Source: Symsagittifera roscoffensis
Taxonomy: Eukaryota > Xenacoelomorpha > Acoela > Convolutidae
Length of the DNA: 64,000 bases
Direction: 5' to 3'
Assembly: GCF_963678635.1 (NCBI RefSeq)
Contig: NC_087062.1
Coordinates: 84,280,012-84,344,011 of the forward strand
In this document: in pieces, positions 23,940 to 36,545 of the stretch
Layout of the letters: each line of letters opens with the position of its first letter
Numbering within the stretch: the first letter of the stretch is position 1
Translations under genes and position numbers: made by a program
The notes under the pieces: generated by a model
Databases searched by the model: none
Seen by the model: the letters and a program-made list of their open reading frames with translations, nothing else
Told to the model about the DNA's origin: nothing

Positions 23940-24790
23940 GTTGATTATTATTGTTCCGACTATTGAAAATGTGGAGGAACTTCGTATCCGGGTGTTTTAT
24001 TTTTTTTTGTTTTCCACGCGAAATCTGGTACCACAAGCTATCATCGGATTGGGTCGAGCGATATATCATATTAAAGCCCTTTTAGTCGTGATTCGAGCGA
24101 CTTTAATTTTTTTATTGAAAAATGTTTTCAGTGTCAAGAAATACCCGTTTTAAATTCTTGGTTTTTGGTCTAATTTCGAGCGAGCAGGCTGTTTTCTTCA
24201 TGAACCCAAAAACATTTACCACAATTAATCATCGTAATGGTTGGAGTGATTAATCATATCAAAGCTTTTTCAGTGCTGATTCGAACGACCTTTGAAATTT
24301 TTTCAAAAAGTTGTCCCAGTGTCCAGAAGAACAGGTTTGAAAATTTGAGTTTGGTTCAATTCCAAAGACTAAAGCAAGTGAGTAGGCTTATTATAGAGGG
24401 ATAAGCCACAAAATTTAGTTTTACTACAGTAACGCTATTTTTAGAAGTTTTCCGCGCCTTTTTTGGAATACAAATCAAATTGCAATAAAAATTGGTTTTT
24501 TGAACTTTAGTTTTTTTTTCAGTGATTTTTGACAAAAAAACGTTGCAAAATTTGTCTTTTTACTGTGACTGCCGAATGTACCTAAATTGTAGATTTTCAT
24601 CACACCGCGTTCAACAAAACAACACTAATTGGAAAAAAAACATGAAAAACTTTTTTTGTATTGTTTTAAGATTATGGTCGGAACATTCTGTACTTCTTGC
24701 ACAGGAACCGGCTATCCTTGCTTCCTTTCCAACTTGGGGCTGAATTTGTATCAAATTTAGTTTTTTAAAAAATTTTCTCAGAGTTCTAGA
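23940..24790 (+). repeat. Dispersed repeat family, copy A
   Basis: This ~850-bp segment shares ordered blocks with 53390-54060: TGTGGAGGAACTT, GGGTCGAG.GATAT.TCATA, GTGATTCGA.CGA, then ATGGTCGGAACATTCTG and AACCGGCT. Within it the middle blocks occur twice (about 24020-24110 and 24215-24300). A shorter related piece lies at about 14590-14670 in ABCG intron 4. No protein is recognisable. Confidence 0.65.
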
Positions 24791-24905
24791 TTCCCTATGA
24801 ATAAGTGAAGTCATCTAAAGAGTTGATGAATGCACTTGTCAAATTTGTAGATAACATTTTTTATTAGCACCCGGTCCTTATTAGCACCCGGTTTTGCATT
24901 TTTCT

Positions 24906-25277
24906 GAGTCGAGAATCGTAGTTCAGACTCTTATATATAGGTCGCGATCATTTTTTTTGGGAAAATTTGTTCAGGCTCGAATTCACCTTTTTGTAGTTTG
25001 GCTTTGATTTTTTTTTAATTTAAGTTCATTTCCTTTATTAAAAGGAAGGCAAACTCAACTCACCATAGAAAAACGTGATCGACTTCTAGTTTCGAAAATG
25101 AAAATTTTATTCATTGATCCAGTTTTCTCAAATTGGGTCAATTTTATCGAAAAGGTGCCAATCATAAATTCAAAGAGCTTTAAGGCCATCTAATTTTTCT
25201 TTGAATTTGGAAAGTTGAGATTTTTCAAAAAATTTTTTGTTTACTTGCGTTCATTGACTCTTCCAATTGTCTTTTGG
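24906..25277 (+). repeat. MITE-like repeat, best-preserved copy, with hairpin
   Basis: The left end GAGTCGAGAATCGTAG leads into GACTCTTATATATAGGTCGCG, and the right end is ACTTGCGTTCATTGACTC. The hairpin CCAATTGTCTTTTGG follows at 25263-25277. The interior has the blocks TTTATTAAAAGGAAGG, GTGCCAATCATAAATTC and CAAAGAGCTTTAA, which recur at many other places in the window. Confidence 0.6.
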
Positions 25278-25740
25278 CTATGTTTTTCTTTATTATTAAC
25301 TTTTTCTGTTTAAAAATATTTTGAAAATTATTGCATGTTTCAAAAAACGTTGCATGGTAACGCTAGCGATTAGCAAGCGTTATCAAACTGGAATAGACTT
25401 TTTTCTAGTTAACAACTAGTTAAACAATATCACCGAATCATTTGTGCAGGTATCATTTGTGCCGCATTCAATTCTGCACTGCAGCATGCATGCTGAATTT
25501 CTTGAAAATGCAAATTTTAAATTTAACTACCATGTACTACTAAAATTAAACTAACTTAGTTGAACTTACTTAGTTGAATTTAGCTAATAGACGACTGACG
25601 GCCTACGCTCGAAAACGGTCAGCACTTGTTTTGTTTTAAACCTAAAGTATTTAGTATAAAAACTAGGTCTATAAGCTGTCTGCTTGTGATTTGTCGGCTT
25701 AGTTGCCACGTTTTGTTTACATTTCTTGTGTTGTAAGATA

Positions 25741-25887
<147 letters not shown>

Positions 25888-26066
25888 ATATTTAAATGCT
25901 AGTGACAGCTATCTCCCATGTTTAAGCATAAGATTTTTGCATGTTTAACGAAAGAATTTTTTCAGGTTCAAGCCATATCATATATTGCGATGCTTAAGAA
26001 AATTTTTCAATTAGTTTTCCACAAGGTCATTAACTTTTTAGTAATTTTTTTTCGAGGCCAAACTAA

Positions 26067-26127
26067 GTCTGTCTGTCTGTCTGTCTGTCTCACTGTCTGT
26101 CTGTCTGTCTCTCTGTCTGTCTGTCTC

Positions 26128-26182
<55 letters not shown>

Positions 26183-26183
26183 G
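26067..26183. repeat. (GTCT)n microsatellite
   Basis: About 28 GTCT units with occasional CTCT and CACT interruptions. It creates a meaningless repetitive open frame, which is not a gene. Confidence 0.95.
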
Positions 26184-26404
26184 ATTACCTGCTTTTTACA
26201 TTAATTTCATTATGTCTCTCAAACCGTCTCCTAATTTTTTAACTTTGAATTTGGTTTCGACGATTTAGTTCAAAATAGTACTACTGTCAAACGGCTGTCT
26301 CCAATTTCTCTTTCTTTCTTTTCTTTATATCTTTTTTAAATTTTTTTTCTATCCTTCTTTTCCATCTTTTTTGTTATCTGTTTTTTCTATCTTTTTTTAA
26401 TCTT

Positions 26405-27440
26405 AAAAATCCTTACCCTGTAGTTCGGTGCTGTTAGGGTACTTACATGGGTTGCGAATATTGCCTCCAAATATGACTGCTCAAATCATTGTAGTTTTCG
26501 AGATATGACGTTTTTTTGTGATTATTCAGAAAAATTTCAGATAACTTAACGATTTTTTTTCTTCAAATTTTTTAATTCCCAACCCCGTAGTTGCGGGCTA
26601 CCAGAGTACTCTCAGGGGTTTGCGATCCTTGCCTCCAATTTTGACTGCTCAAATCCTTGTAGTTTTCGAGATATGCCTTTTTGCGATTTTAAAAAAAAAA
26701 TTTCAAAAAGTTTAAATTAATTTTTATTTCAAAATTTGAAATTTCTTACCCTGTAGTTGGGTACTCTCAGGGTTTTCTCAGGAGTTGTGAATCTTGCCTC
26801 CAAAAATGACTGCTCAAATCCTTGTAGTTTTCGAGGTATGACGTTTTTTGTGATTTTTCTTCAAATTTTTTTCTTCAAATTTTGAAATTCTCAACCCTGT
26901 TTTTGGGTGCTATCAGAGAACACTCAGGGGGTTGCGAACCTTCCCTCTAATTATGACTGCTCAAATTTTTGTAGTTTATGAGATATGACGTTTTTGTGAT
27001 TTTTTCAAAAATTTTAAAAAACTCTAAATTCTTTTTCAAAATTTGGAATTCCCAACCCTGTAGTTGAAGGCTGTCAGAGTACTCTCACGGGTTGAAAAGC
27101 TTGCATCCAATTATAACTGCCCAAATCTTTGTAGTTTTCCAGATATGACGTTTTTGTGATTTTGTCAAAGTTTTTCAGAAAACAAAAATTTGATTTTTTT
27201 AAATTTGAAAATATTTACCCTGTAGTTCGGTGCTGTCAGCGTACTTACATGGGTTGCAAATCTTGCCTCCAAACATGACTACTCAAATTTTTGTACTTTT
27301 TCGAGATGACGGAAAATAGGAATTATATAAAAATTTAAAAATATCAAATTACCAGACATGTAATTGGGTGCTGTCAGAGTACACTAAAAGCATGCAGACG
27401 TTGTTTTCAATGTATGTGGTTTTTCATGAGTTGTCAAAAA
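26405..27440 (+). repeat. ~160-bp tandem repeat array, 6-7 diverged units
   Basis: Each unit contains ACCCTGTAGTT, a CTGTCAGAGTAC-like block, TTGCCTCCAA, TGACTGCTCAAAT and TTGTAGTTTTCGAGATATGA. Unit starts are near 26405, 26572, 26745, 26888, 27052, 27215 and 27352. Units differ by many substitutions, so the array is old. Related units occur at 37.37-37.9 kb. Confidence 0.85.
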
Positions 27441-27471
27441 TTCGAAGCACCGGGGGTGCGTTACACGCTAG

Positions 27472-28572
27472 TTGTAATTGAAAGTTTTATTATTCTTTGA
27501 TATAATTCGTATTTAAAAAAATCTGACTTTGTATATATTTTTTTCGATGACACACTTTTGTCTTATGATATTGGTTTTGAAAGCTTTTCTTGCGTAGCTT
27601 TGAGAGCAAAATGTGTGTTTTTATGCTTCTATGTGTTTCAGCTTGGATAGGTCGAAATTTTTTAAAAACTATTGCTCAGTATATCAGTTTTTGTTCAATT
27701 TTTCTCCTTTTTTATTCGGCTTAAATGGTTTCGGCTATTTATAGATCGGCTTAGAGGCCTCTTTTGGAGTTGTTGGAAAGCAAAAAGGTTTCATCTATTT
27801 TTTTGAGGGGGGACTCATTATCTTTTTTGAGTTGAAAAAAAAGATATATTTTTTTTGGCGCAACGTATGTCTGATCAAGAATTGTCGGCTTTAATACTGC
27901 CCGCTTTTAAGTTTTGTTTTGATGCTTGTTCGACTTTCAATTGTCTCACGTTTTGGTATATTTTCTTGAAAATATTTTTTGTTCAAGAGAAAGCTAAGAC
28001 AAATTTTGAAAATCAATTTTTTCGGTAATTTTTCAAAAAATGTTGTTCGGTTTTATCTCTGTTTTGGTCAGTTAGGTTGTCATGCGCTGTGTTAAATTAC
28101 GATTTAAATACGACAAAAAATTATACTTTTGGTGCTGGCTCCAAATAAGCTATTTATTTAGCTTAATTGAACCCAGTACGAGTAGTTGCGTTTGTAAACA
28201 CTAGAAAGTTCTTTTTTTATCGTGTTTCGTAGTGAGCTAGTTGGCTTTCTCTTCGTTTTTACCGGTTTGGAAATTTTGCTTTTTAACCCAAGTTAAAGCG
28301 ATAGTTAACAGCTGTTCATTAAGTCGTAAAGATATTATTTATAGCTGCCTGTTCGTTGTTTTTTTTAAGCTAGAGTCCCTCGCGTGTGCTGAGTTTTCTA
28401 GTATTTTATATTTAAATCTATTAAGTGTTTGTCTCCAAAGGAAGCTTCTTGACTAGTTTAGGTTCTAGATGTCACTTTTTTCATGTCTCCTAAGTGTTTT
28501 AGAAAACTGTGTAACCCTTTGAAATTATATTTTTGAAATTGGAAAGTCGAGCAAACTAAAGGATCTAAAGTA
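27472..28572. other. No gene seen
   Basis: AT-rich, with a TTCGGCTT..ATGGTTTCGGC block near 27715-27750 that resembles the 5' block of the Helentron-like family. The region directly upstream of the H3 gene shows no box I can name with confidence. Confidence 0.5.
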
Positions 28573-28989
28573 ATGGCTAGAACTAAGCAAACCGCGAGAA
28601 AAACCACTGGTGGCAAAGCTCCACGAAAGACTCTGGCTACAAAAGCTGCTCGGAAAATGGCTCCAATGGGAATGCACGGAGGAATTAAGAAACCGCATAG
28701 ATATAGACCAGGAACAGTGGCTTTGAGAGAAATCAGGAAGTACCAGAAGAGCACAGAACTCCTCATCAGAAAACTGCCTTTCCAAAGACTGGTGCGAGAG
28801 ATCGCGCAGAACTTCAAGCCAGACCTGAAGTTTCAGAGCCAAGCAATTTTCGCGTTGCAAGAGGCAGCCGAAAGCTACATGGTGGGTTTGTTTGAAGACA
28901 CAAACTTGTGTGCGATTCATGCGCGCAGAGTTACGATCATGCCCCGTGATTTGCAATTGGCGAGACGAATTAGAGGAAATCATTTGTAG
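28573..28989 (+). CDS. Divergent histone H3 variant, intronless
   Basis: The 138-residue protein starts [19 protein letters not shown] and ends ARRIRGNHL. The fold is complete: [18 protein letters not shown], then the loop and helices through [13 protein letters not shown]. Against canonical H3 it differs at Ser10 (Thr), Gln19 (Thr), Ser28 (Met), has a two-residue insertion after Pro30 (MGMH in place of two residues), Cys96 to Ala, Lys115 and Lys122 to Arg, and a new C-terminus (GNHL for GERA). Lys4, 9, 14, 18, 23 and 27 are kept, as are Cys110 and His113. The change is too mild for a CENP-A and suggests a specialised nucleosome variant. No replication-type 3' stem-loop is visible after the stop, so the message is probably polyadenylated. 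Only one H3 gene and no other histone genes lie here. Confidence 0.93.
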   Translation: MARTKQTARKTTGGKAPRKTLATKAARKMAPMGMHGGIKKPHRYRPGTVALREIRKYQKSTELLIRKLPFQRLVREIAQNFKPDLKFQSQAIFALQEAAESYMVGLFEDTNLCAIHARRVTIMPRDLQLARRIRGNHL

Positions 28990-30895
28990 CCGATTGATTA
29001 CTAACTAGAGCGATTAGATAGGTAAACTATTTTTTAGCAAGTTGTAAGTTTATCGAGGTTGAATGGAAAAGCAGAGCTTAGGTCCTAGAAGTTTATCCTA
29101 GAAGTAGTTTTTATCCATTTCAATAGTGATGAGACTTTTGTTTTCGTTATTGATTATAATTTTATTAGATTCCGAATTATGTAAATTGTTTTAGCTTGTA
29201 ATTGTTTATGGTTAGCTAATTTACTGAGTTTCGAACTTTGCTATCCTTTTTTTGGAATCTCATCTCATTTTGACATCCCTTGATCATGAGTGCTAGTGAC
29301 AGATAGAAAGCAAACTGTATTGGTGCCAATCTTTTGATCGGAGAGAGTATCGTTATACATATGCAAAGTTTTATCATCAACTTTTCTCGGACAGCTGATT
29401 TTCAAGAAAAGAAATTGCAAAGCATCCGCAGAAAAATATTGTGAACGAATTGATATATTGCTATTTTAGGCAAAAGCGTTTCGCTTTGTTTTTTCTACTT
29501 AATCGGTTATTTTTAGTGACCTATTAATAATTTCGGCATTTTTTCGATTTAGTGGATTTCATCTTAGTTTCTTTCAGCTAGTTGATTGTCGCTAAGTTTC
29601 ATTTCGCATGTGTGTTGGATTTGAGGGATTATAAAAAGCAACTATTAAGTTAAAAACGTTAGTTTGAGTAATGGAAAGTGCACTTCTATGCCACCAGCCT
29701 TAGATTCATATGCCAATGAACGAAGAGAAGACAATTATTAAGGCCGAGTGGGATTATGAGCGGAAAATCATAAAATTTGATCGCGCTCAAATTTGGTTTT
29801 CGTGATTTGATTTTTGATTGCTTTTCACATACGAGTGAAATAAGTATACTTGTAATGGTGCACACGACTGATTTTTCCAATCAACTTTTTCACTCAACAT
29901 ATAAGAAATTGACCTAAATTGAATAAATTCAAAGACCCTCGCCACCCAAAACCGTCACGATGACAAAACTATCATGTAATTTTAGAAGAAATAGTGTGCT
30001 GCATTTTTTGCGAAATTCGCTCCCAAATTTTTACGTCCAAAACGGATCGTTCTTGGCTTTTTTTAGAAAATCAAGAAATACGCCGAAATTACTGTTTTTT
30101 TTTGCTGACAAAACTATATCAAAGTCCGCCTCTTATGTAGCCTAACAAAATTAACTGCTTCAATTTTTGTCTTAATTCCTTGAGCTCAACATCACTGAGC
30201 TCAACGTCAAAAAGATATTCACCTATGATTTTTTTCGTGAAGTTCTGGGGATTTGAAAAAAAATCTTATATAGGATAATTATTACACGAGAACTTTCAAG
30301 GTTAAAACGGACCAGGGCCAGCGAAATAATACGGTTCAGAAATAATTAATTTGTAAATTTTTATCAAAGTTTTGGTTGAAGTTTACCGGGTACACCTGAA
30401 AGTGCATTGTGAATATTCGCATGATACGAGCAAATTGTCTACAATTAGGCTTGCTAGGCATTACTACAATTAGGATTGCTAGGCGTTTCTGGTATTTCAT
30501 AAATTAATCAATCACTTATCACAATGATTATATTTATAATATTTGATCGATTGAGGTTATCTGGTCAAGGTCAATACGATTCCAGATTCAAATTTCAAGG
30601 ATAATATCCAGAACGCCATTTACTTTCAGGCGTAAAATCTTTCTGATTCGGTTATCAGTGAACACGCGTGAATAGTTTCAGATTTGAGTGGTTATTTTCT
30701 TGGTTGGTACGAGAGAAAAGAGCTGCCACTGCTTGTTGGGTTGGCTTATACAACAAAAAGTGCACTTTTTTAAATTAAGTTCAACCCTCTCGCCATATCG
30801 AAGGCTTACAATTCAATCAAGTGCAGTTAATGAATTTTTCTACCTAGCTCCGATTAAATAAGTGTTCATTTCGACTATTACAAGAAAGTTAAACT
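28990..30895. other. No gene seen
   Basis: Only short open frames of ~60 codons with no motif. A small direct repeat (ACAATTAGG.TTGCTAGGC) is at about 30440-30485. The last few hundred bases are presumably the PSAT promoter and 5' UTR. Confidence 0.5.
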
Positions 30896-33800
30896 ATGTC
30901 AGCTACAAACAGTAACGCGATGAACGGAACTTCGGCGTCCGGGGACATTTCGGCCAGTGATTTCTTCGGCTATTTCTCGGCGGGTCCTTCGAAGTTGCCC
31001 GAAGAAGTGATGCACAAGGCACAGAAGGAGTTCCTATCCTATCAAAGCAGCAGAGTCAGTGTGATGGAACTAAGTCACAGGTAAGCTTAAATGCATTTTT
31101 GAGCTGTTTTAATGTGTAACACTGCTGCAAAAGACAGTTACTCAACCGAGGACGATGCAAAGAATACCAGCGGAATGGAAAATCTAATATACCAAGTTTT
31201 CTGGAAGGGCTATGAAACTGAAGTGTAATAATAATAATACTGGGCAAAAAAAAACACTTTGATTTGAATTATCCGGAGTAAACGAACAAAATCGAAATTT
31301 TTGAACGCAAAATTGAAATCTTTCCCGGCTAAAAATTTTACTGTGCATCAAAAATAACGCCTAAACTACCTGGCGAGCTGATAAACAATCTCTGAGCTGA
31401 TGATATTGAAGTGAGCATTTTTTAAAATTAACCCCCGGCCAGCTCCCTTCTTTCCACCTTGGACCTTTTGTTCCGTGGGGGAGAGAGATGTCATCCATTT
31501 TGCCAGTCCTATCTTAAGGAGGCGGATGCAACTGGGACCCCGTCCAACCATGAACGAAGCGAGATTCGAGTCCACGAATTTTGTGTTTAATGCCGCGCGT
31601 TTTACATACTCGGCTACGGCTGTTCAATCAAAGTGAGCCTCTTATTTAGGCCAGCAAAGTTTCCGATAATTTCTGTAGTTTTCAAAACATAGGAAATAGG
31701 CTGTTTTTTGTCTAATTACATGTTTTTTTCTCGTTAAGTGCCAATCTTACTCTTCTCATCTGGAACATCTGGTGTTCGAGTCCCGAACCTTAATTTTTTC
31801 AGTATGTATGAAATTGAACAAAAAGCCCCGGGAGAAATTGAATTATCGGACTTTCATTTGTCTGTTTGTTTTGTCGGCTTAGTTGCCGAATCGGGGAATT
31901 TTCTTGTGCTGCCAAGCGTTTGTCATCATAGATGCAAGAGTTTACGGTTTTTTCCTGTAATTTGTAAAATTAATCCGTTGTATAATTTCCTTGTATGTTT
32001 TCTTTCTTTTTTGCCTAAATGGTTCTGTATTATGTTTTATCGGCTTAGTCACCTTACTTTGTGTCGCTTTAAAGGCAAAAAAAAATATTTTGAGAAAAAT
32101 TGAGGTAGTATATGTTGCAAGTTTAAAAACTTCTAGTTTCGTAAGTTGATTTAATTTTCAGATTTCGCAGAAGATTGAATAATTTACCAGTTTTCGGTCG
32201 AAGCAGTTGTCTGAAATTGGTTTAGTTTGTTTTAGAAAAAGTGGCAATCACAAATTGTTCTTCAATTTCAAAGAAGAGCTTTGAATTAATATGTTTTCTT
32301 TGAAATTGAAGTTTTTGAAGTTTTTTCTAAATCAAGTTTTTTTTCCGTTTATTTGCGTTTATTGACTCTGTTCCAACTGTCAGTTGGCTATGATAAGATT
32401 TCCGCGTGAAACAAATAAGTTCACAATTCATCCAGTCTTCTCAAAATGAGATCAGATCCTTTTTGAAAGATTCTTGAATTTTAAAGAGCTTGAACGTAAT
32501 ATATTTTGTTTCCCGAAATTCGAAAATTGATAAATGTTAAAAAATTGTCAATCGTGTTTTTTTCTGTAGTTAATTGATATTTTTCTGGCTATGTTATTAT
32601 TGTTATAGATTACTATTTTGATTTCATTTAATGTAATTAATTGTGTATCGACAGGTTATCAAATGGATAGAAACTGCATGTCCAAATGTTGAAAGTTTTA
32701 CAAAAACAGAGCTAATGATATCAAAGTATTTTCCTGCGTCAAGTGCTAAAATTTTGTAAACGACGCATTTGGTGACTTGTTTTGTGATATTCTAGTGTTT
32801 TTATTTTCATGCATGAAATCATGAATCCCCGAAAACCACTTATTTTAGTTGTTATTTTGCATTCAAAAAGGAACTTTTCCTCGTCCAGATAAAATTTCTT
32901 TCGGCCTTAGTATTTTTTCACTCATTATCTATGAATTTAGGTCAGTAAACAAAGAGGAATTGAAATTTTACAACGCTTAACAGTAATATATAGCGAGTCC
33001 CTTCTGTCATACAGGAACCCCATGTACCTGTAGGCAATTGTATACTAAATTTTCAAAATTGAGTTTAAGTTACTGAAAGCTACTTAAAAATGAAAAAGCA
33101 TTCTTGTTTTCAGTTTCTTGGTTAAGTTTTTCTGCTATATTCAGATACACATTTTTGTGTCTGCCTTTGGTTAACGCTAAAATTCAACGAGTATGGTTAC
33201 TGTTGTTGTATTTTTGCTCTGATATGTAATTGTCGCAATTGTTTTTGATGTATGAAAAGCGGGCTTTGGGACATAAAAAATAGTTTTTATTTATAAAATG
33301 TGACTTTAGATCGCCCGAATACATGGCAATCAATGACGATGCCATAGCTTGTGTGAGGAGAATTTTTAACGTTCCAAATAACTACAAGGTCATGTTTATG
33401 GCTGGAGGGGGGACTGGTCAGTTTGCGGCAGTGCCTTTGAATCTGTCAGCCGAAGGCAAATCAGCCGACTACTGTGTCTCGGGAACCTGGTCCGAAAAAG
33501 CTTTTAAGGAGGCAAAGAAATTCGGCAACTCAAACTGTGTATTTTCTGTGAACAAGTTTACGACTATTCCTGGCGAAAGTACGTGGAGCCGAGACAAGGA
33601 TGCGAGCTATCTGTATTATTGCGACAACGAGACCATCCACGGAGTCGAGTTTCCATTCATTCCGAGTAACGAAGGAGACTTTGCTAACGTCCCGGTTGTG
33701 GCTGACATGAGTTCGAATCTGGGAACTCGGATTTTTGACGTGAACAGATTTGGAGTAATTTACGCAACTGTGCAGAAAAATCTCGGACCAGCTGGATGTA

Positions 33801-34279
33801 CAATTGTTATTGCTCGTGAGGATCTGCTGGGGAGGCCGAGGTCATTCTGTCCCTCAGTTTTGGACTATTCTCAGACATCTAAAGCCAATTCGCTAATGAA
33901 TACTCCAGTTACTTACAGTGTGTACATGACTAAACTAGTGATGGAATGGATTGAGGACAATGGCGGGCTCTCTCAGATGGAAAATGATTCGAAAGCGAAG
34001 TCACAGTTGCTCTATGACGTCATAGACAGCTCGGATGGTTTCTATTCGTCAGTTGTCGACAAGATGTTCAGATCTCGTGTCAATGTCGTCTTCAGATTGA
34101 AAGACGGGGACGAACAACTGGAAGCTGCGTTTATTTCGGCAGCTAAAAAGAACAACTTGCTGTCACTGAAGGGACATAGAAGTGTTGGAGGAATAAGAGC
34201 TTCAATCTATAATGCAATTTCCTTGAAAATGGTTGAAAAGTTAGCACAATTTATGAGAGATTTTCAGAAGAGTAACTGA
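30896..34279 (+). CDS. PSAT1: Phosphoserine aminotransferase, two exons
   Basis: Exon 1 (30896-31080) and exon 2 (33310-34279) join as CACAG|GTAAGC to TTTAG|ATCGCC (Ser-His-Arg-Ser) and give 384 residues. The enzyme converts 3-phosphohydroxypyruvate and glutamate to phosphoserine and 2-oxoglutarate, the second step of serine synthesis, in the cytosol with PLP. Family marks are [12 protein letters not shown] and MELSHR (exon 1), [30 protein letters not shown] (PLP-contacting Asp), the PLP lysine in VQKNLGPAG (about Lys218), NTPVTYSVY and [17 protein letters not shown]. Length is close to the ~370 residues of animal enzymes; the N-terminus is ~14 residues longer. Exon 2, but not exon 1, is repeated at 39361-40330, so alternative 3' exons with identical protein output are possible. 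Confidence 0.95.
31440..31625 (-). mobile_element. tRNA-derived SINE in PSAT intron 1
   Basis: On the minus strand it starts GCCGTAGCCGAGTATGTAAA (A-box-like) and continues to GGACTCGAATCTCGC (B-box-like). The body contains GGGGTCCCAGTTGCATCCGCC and CTCTCTCCCCCACGG. Spacing between the boxes fits a tRNA-like head. It is a different family from the SINE at 36.3 kb. Confidence 0.6.
31730..32921 (+). repeat. Intron sequence with dispersed-repeat fragments
   Basis: At 31843-31893 and 32035-32065 are TTTGTCGGCTTAGTTGCC-like and TATCGGCTTAGTCACC blocks shared with the Helentron-like family. At 32220-32395 is a fragment of the MITE family (CAAAGAAGAGCTTTGAA, TTTGCGTTTATTGACTC) ending in the hairpin CCAACTGTCAGTTGG at 32373-32387. 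Confidence 0.55.
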
Positions 34280-35133
34280 TGCGTGAAATTCAAGTTCAAC
34301 TGTCAAGCTTAAGCCTAAATTGACTGTTTGTACTCTGAGTTTAAAATGACTGTAGGTTTTAAAAAGTTGGATATTATTGAAACTTTTTTGTAAATGGTAA
34401 TTGGTAAATCAAGGTAATTCATATATTCGAGGGTTCAATGAGATTTTTGAAATCGTTCAAATATTTATGAGCGATATGATGTCTTAGTGTATTGGTCATC
34501 TGTTTGCTTTCTTAGAAAGTACCAGAGTAACCTCATTAATTTTAGTTTTTTTCTTTTACCGAGAATTTCATGAAGATGAAACCTTTTTCGTTATAAATTA
34601 TTCGCGTTAAGCGCTGTAGCAATGCCGAAAGGGGCGGCTCCTAATATAGTTATAACAAATATTATAACCAACCTTGGCCCAAAAACCAATTATGCTCTGC
34701 AACAAAACGTTGAAAAGCGCCAATTTTGAAAAAAAAACACTCGGGCACCAAAAACCTTCTGACAGCCAAAATATTGTCACAGCCGAAATATTTTCAATTC
34801 CGGGTAATTTTTTTTCTAAATTATTACACTGCACAATGCAAAGTGACTATGGGAAATTTAAGACCAGTGACGAAAAAATACATAAATTGAAAAAAAAATT
34901 CCTTTCAAAATGTGAGCTAAGAATTTTCGCGAGAAAAATTAAATTTTTATAAATTGTTGTAATAATTTCTTTAGAATTTGTATGTCTTCACCTACCTTTG
35001 AGTTGAAAAAAATTTGGCTGCCATTTCGTTTTGTTTAAATACCTTATATATTTTTTTGCAACGCTGTACATTATGGGAAATAACTTTTCATTGGGGCATC
35101 TTTCTGTCTAATCGCGCTCAATAGTTAGAAGTG

Positions 35134-35285
35134 TCGGATCTCTTTAACTATAATCACCCTTTTTGCAAAAGGGGGATACTCGTTACTAGGTATGAAATTC
35201 GCATATGCTTAACCGTTGATTTGTTTTTTATAGGGAGATATTCGTTACTAGGTACCCGAAAGGGGATATAGTTAAAGAGATCCGA
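35134..35285. mobile_element. 152-bp MITE with 19-bp perfect inverted termini (unit 1)
   Basis: Both ends are TCGGATCTCTTTAACTATA in inverted orientation. The flanks are AGTG on each side (35130-35133 and 35286-35289), a possible 4-bp target duplication. Inside, CGTTACTAGGTA occurs twice. A degenerate relative lies at 13425-13520 (TTACTAGGTA, AAAGAGATCC). Confidence 0.8.
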
Positions 35286-36262
35286 AGTGTCTTTCTTGCC
35301 TGAGAAAAAAGTTGGGCTAATCAAGCATGCACAAACTACTAAAACAGGATATCAGAAATCACTTATGAATTCAGAAAGAAAGTGTCCCGTATTTTGAATG
35401 AAGAGGGAAACCTATCTGTATACTCAACTAATGAAGATTTTTATAGGTAAATTACTGATCGGTATGGCATAATAGTAGGTTATGAGCAGGATATAAATGT
35501 ACTCAAAGCATTCAGACTATGGTTGGATGCGGTGCAATCAGAACAGAATGGTCTGATCACACTTATTTTTGCGGTTAAATTTGATTTTTTTGAATGATTC
35601 ATCACGCACGAAAGGCAAAAAACGTGAATTACTGAGTTTCAAAAACGGATTTCATAAAATATTGCCAAAAATTAAAGTTTTAACCTGATGCATTTTTTCT
35701 TCAAAATTAGAGTCTAAAAACTGTTTTTGAAAATTGCTCAAAATTTATCACTTGTTTTTGGTTTCCATGAAAAAATATGTTTATTGCAGTCACCGTTTGA
35801 TCTCGATTAAAAAAGAGTAAATTGTACTCAAGTTACCCAAATTTATGGAATAAATGAACATGTTCCTAGCTCATAGAAGTAGGGAAATTTGTGTTAATGC
35901 CCATTGTTTCACATACTATGAAGTATCACAAAAATGTATAATATAATGTCATTTTCAAGTCTTTCAGTCGTTACGAAATTATATCGATATCAAGAAAAAG
36001 GATTTGAAGTTAATTGTTTTTCAGGTTTATGTCAGTCTATTTTTATTATATGTTGTAGCATAATGCAAAAATAGTTGTTCTCACTCTTTAATCAAGCTAT
36101 TAGTAATTGGTTAATAAAGTTCAGTTTCAGTACCTTCTCGACCCACTTGCACTAAAACCTTAGAAATTTTCAAATATTGGTGAATCCAAGAATTATTAGT
36201 GTAGTATTACGAACCTTTTTTCTAATTTAACTCGCTAATAAAAGTGTTCATTATTGCTTATT

Positions 36263-36545
36263 TGGTGGTCTTTTTGCTATAGTCAGGATCTGTAGTATTG
36301 GAAATTTCATAGCACCTGTTCTCAGCTTTATTTGAGGCTAGTCTTTGTAATTTATTAAGCGTCCGTGGATGAGTGGTTAGTGCGTGAGAATCCTAATCTC
36401 TAGGTCGAAGATCGAATCCGAGACAAAGCCAAATTTTAACTAATTCGAGGCTCATTTCTTCTTTTTCTTAATGCTTTTTATAGAGCTGCTTTTTGTCGTG
36501 TTCTCACTAGTGTTTGCGAAGCGCAGCTGGGCCTATGTGTCGAAC
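36263..36545 (+). mobile_element. tRNA-derived SINE (unit 1 copy)
   Basis: The RNA polymerase III promoter is visible: A-box-like GTGGATGAGTGGTTAGTGCG and B-box-like AGATCGAATCCG, ~45 bp apart, as in a tRNA head. The body ends GCGAAGCGCAGCTGGGCC. Related copies are at 13596-13845, at about 38100-38180 (3' part), and in unit 2. Confidence 0.75.

Noticed and set aside
25918-26184. 88-codon open frame rich in Ser-Val-Cys-Leu
   Set aside because: It is the translation of the GTCT microsatellite and carries no gene signal.
28458-28983. Two minus-strand open frames over the H3 gene
   Set aside because: Antisense shadows of the histone coding sequence.
28990-29100. Histone 3' stem-loop
   Set aside because: No GGCYCTTTTCAGAGCC-like inverted repeat after the stop codon.
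34607-34952. Overlapping short open frames repeated at 40657-40966
   Set aside because: They repeat only because the segment is duplicated, overlap on both strands and have no motif.
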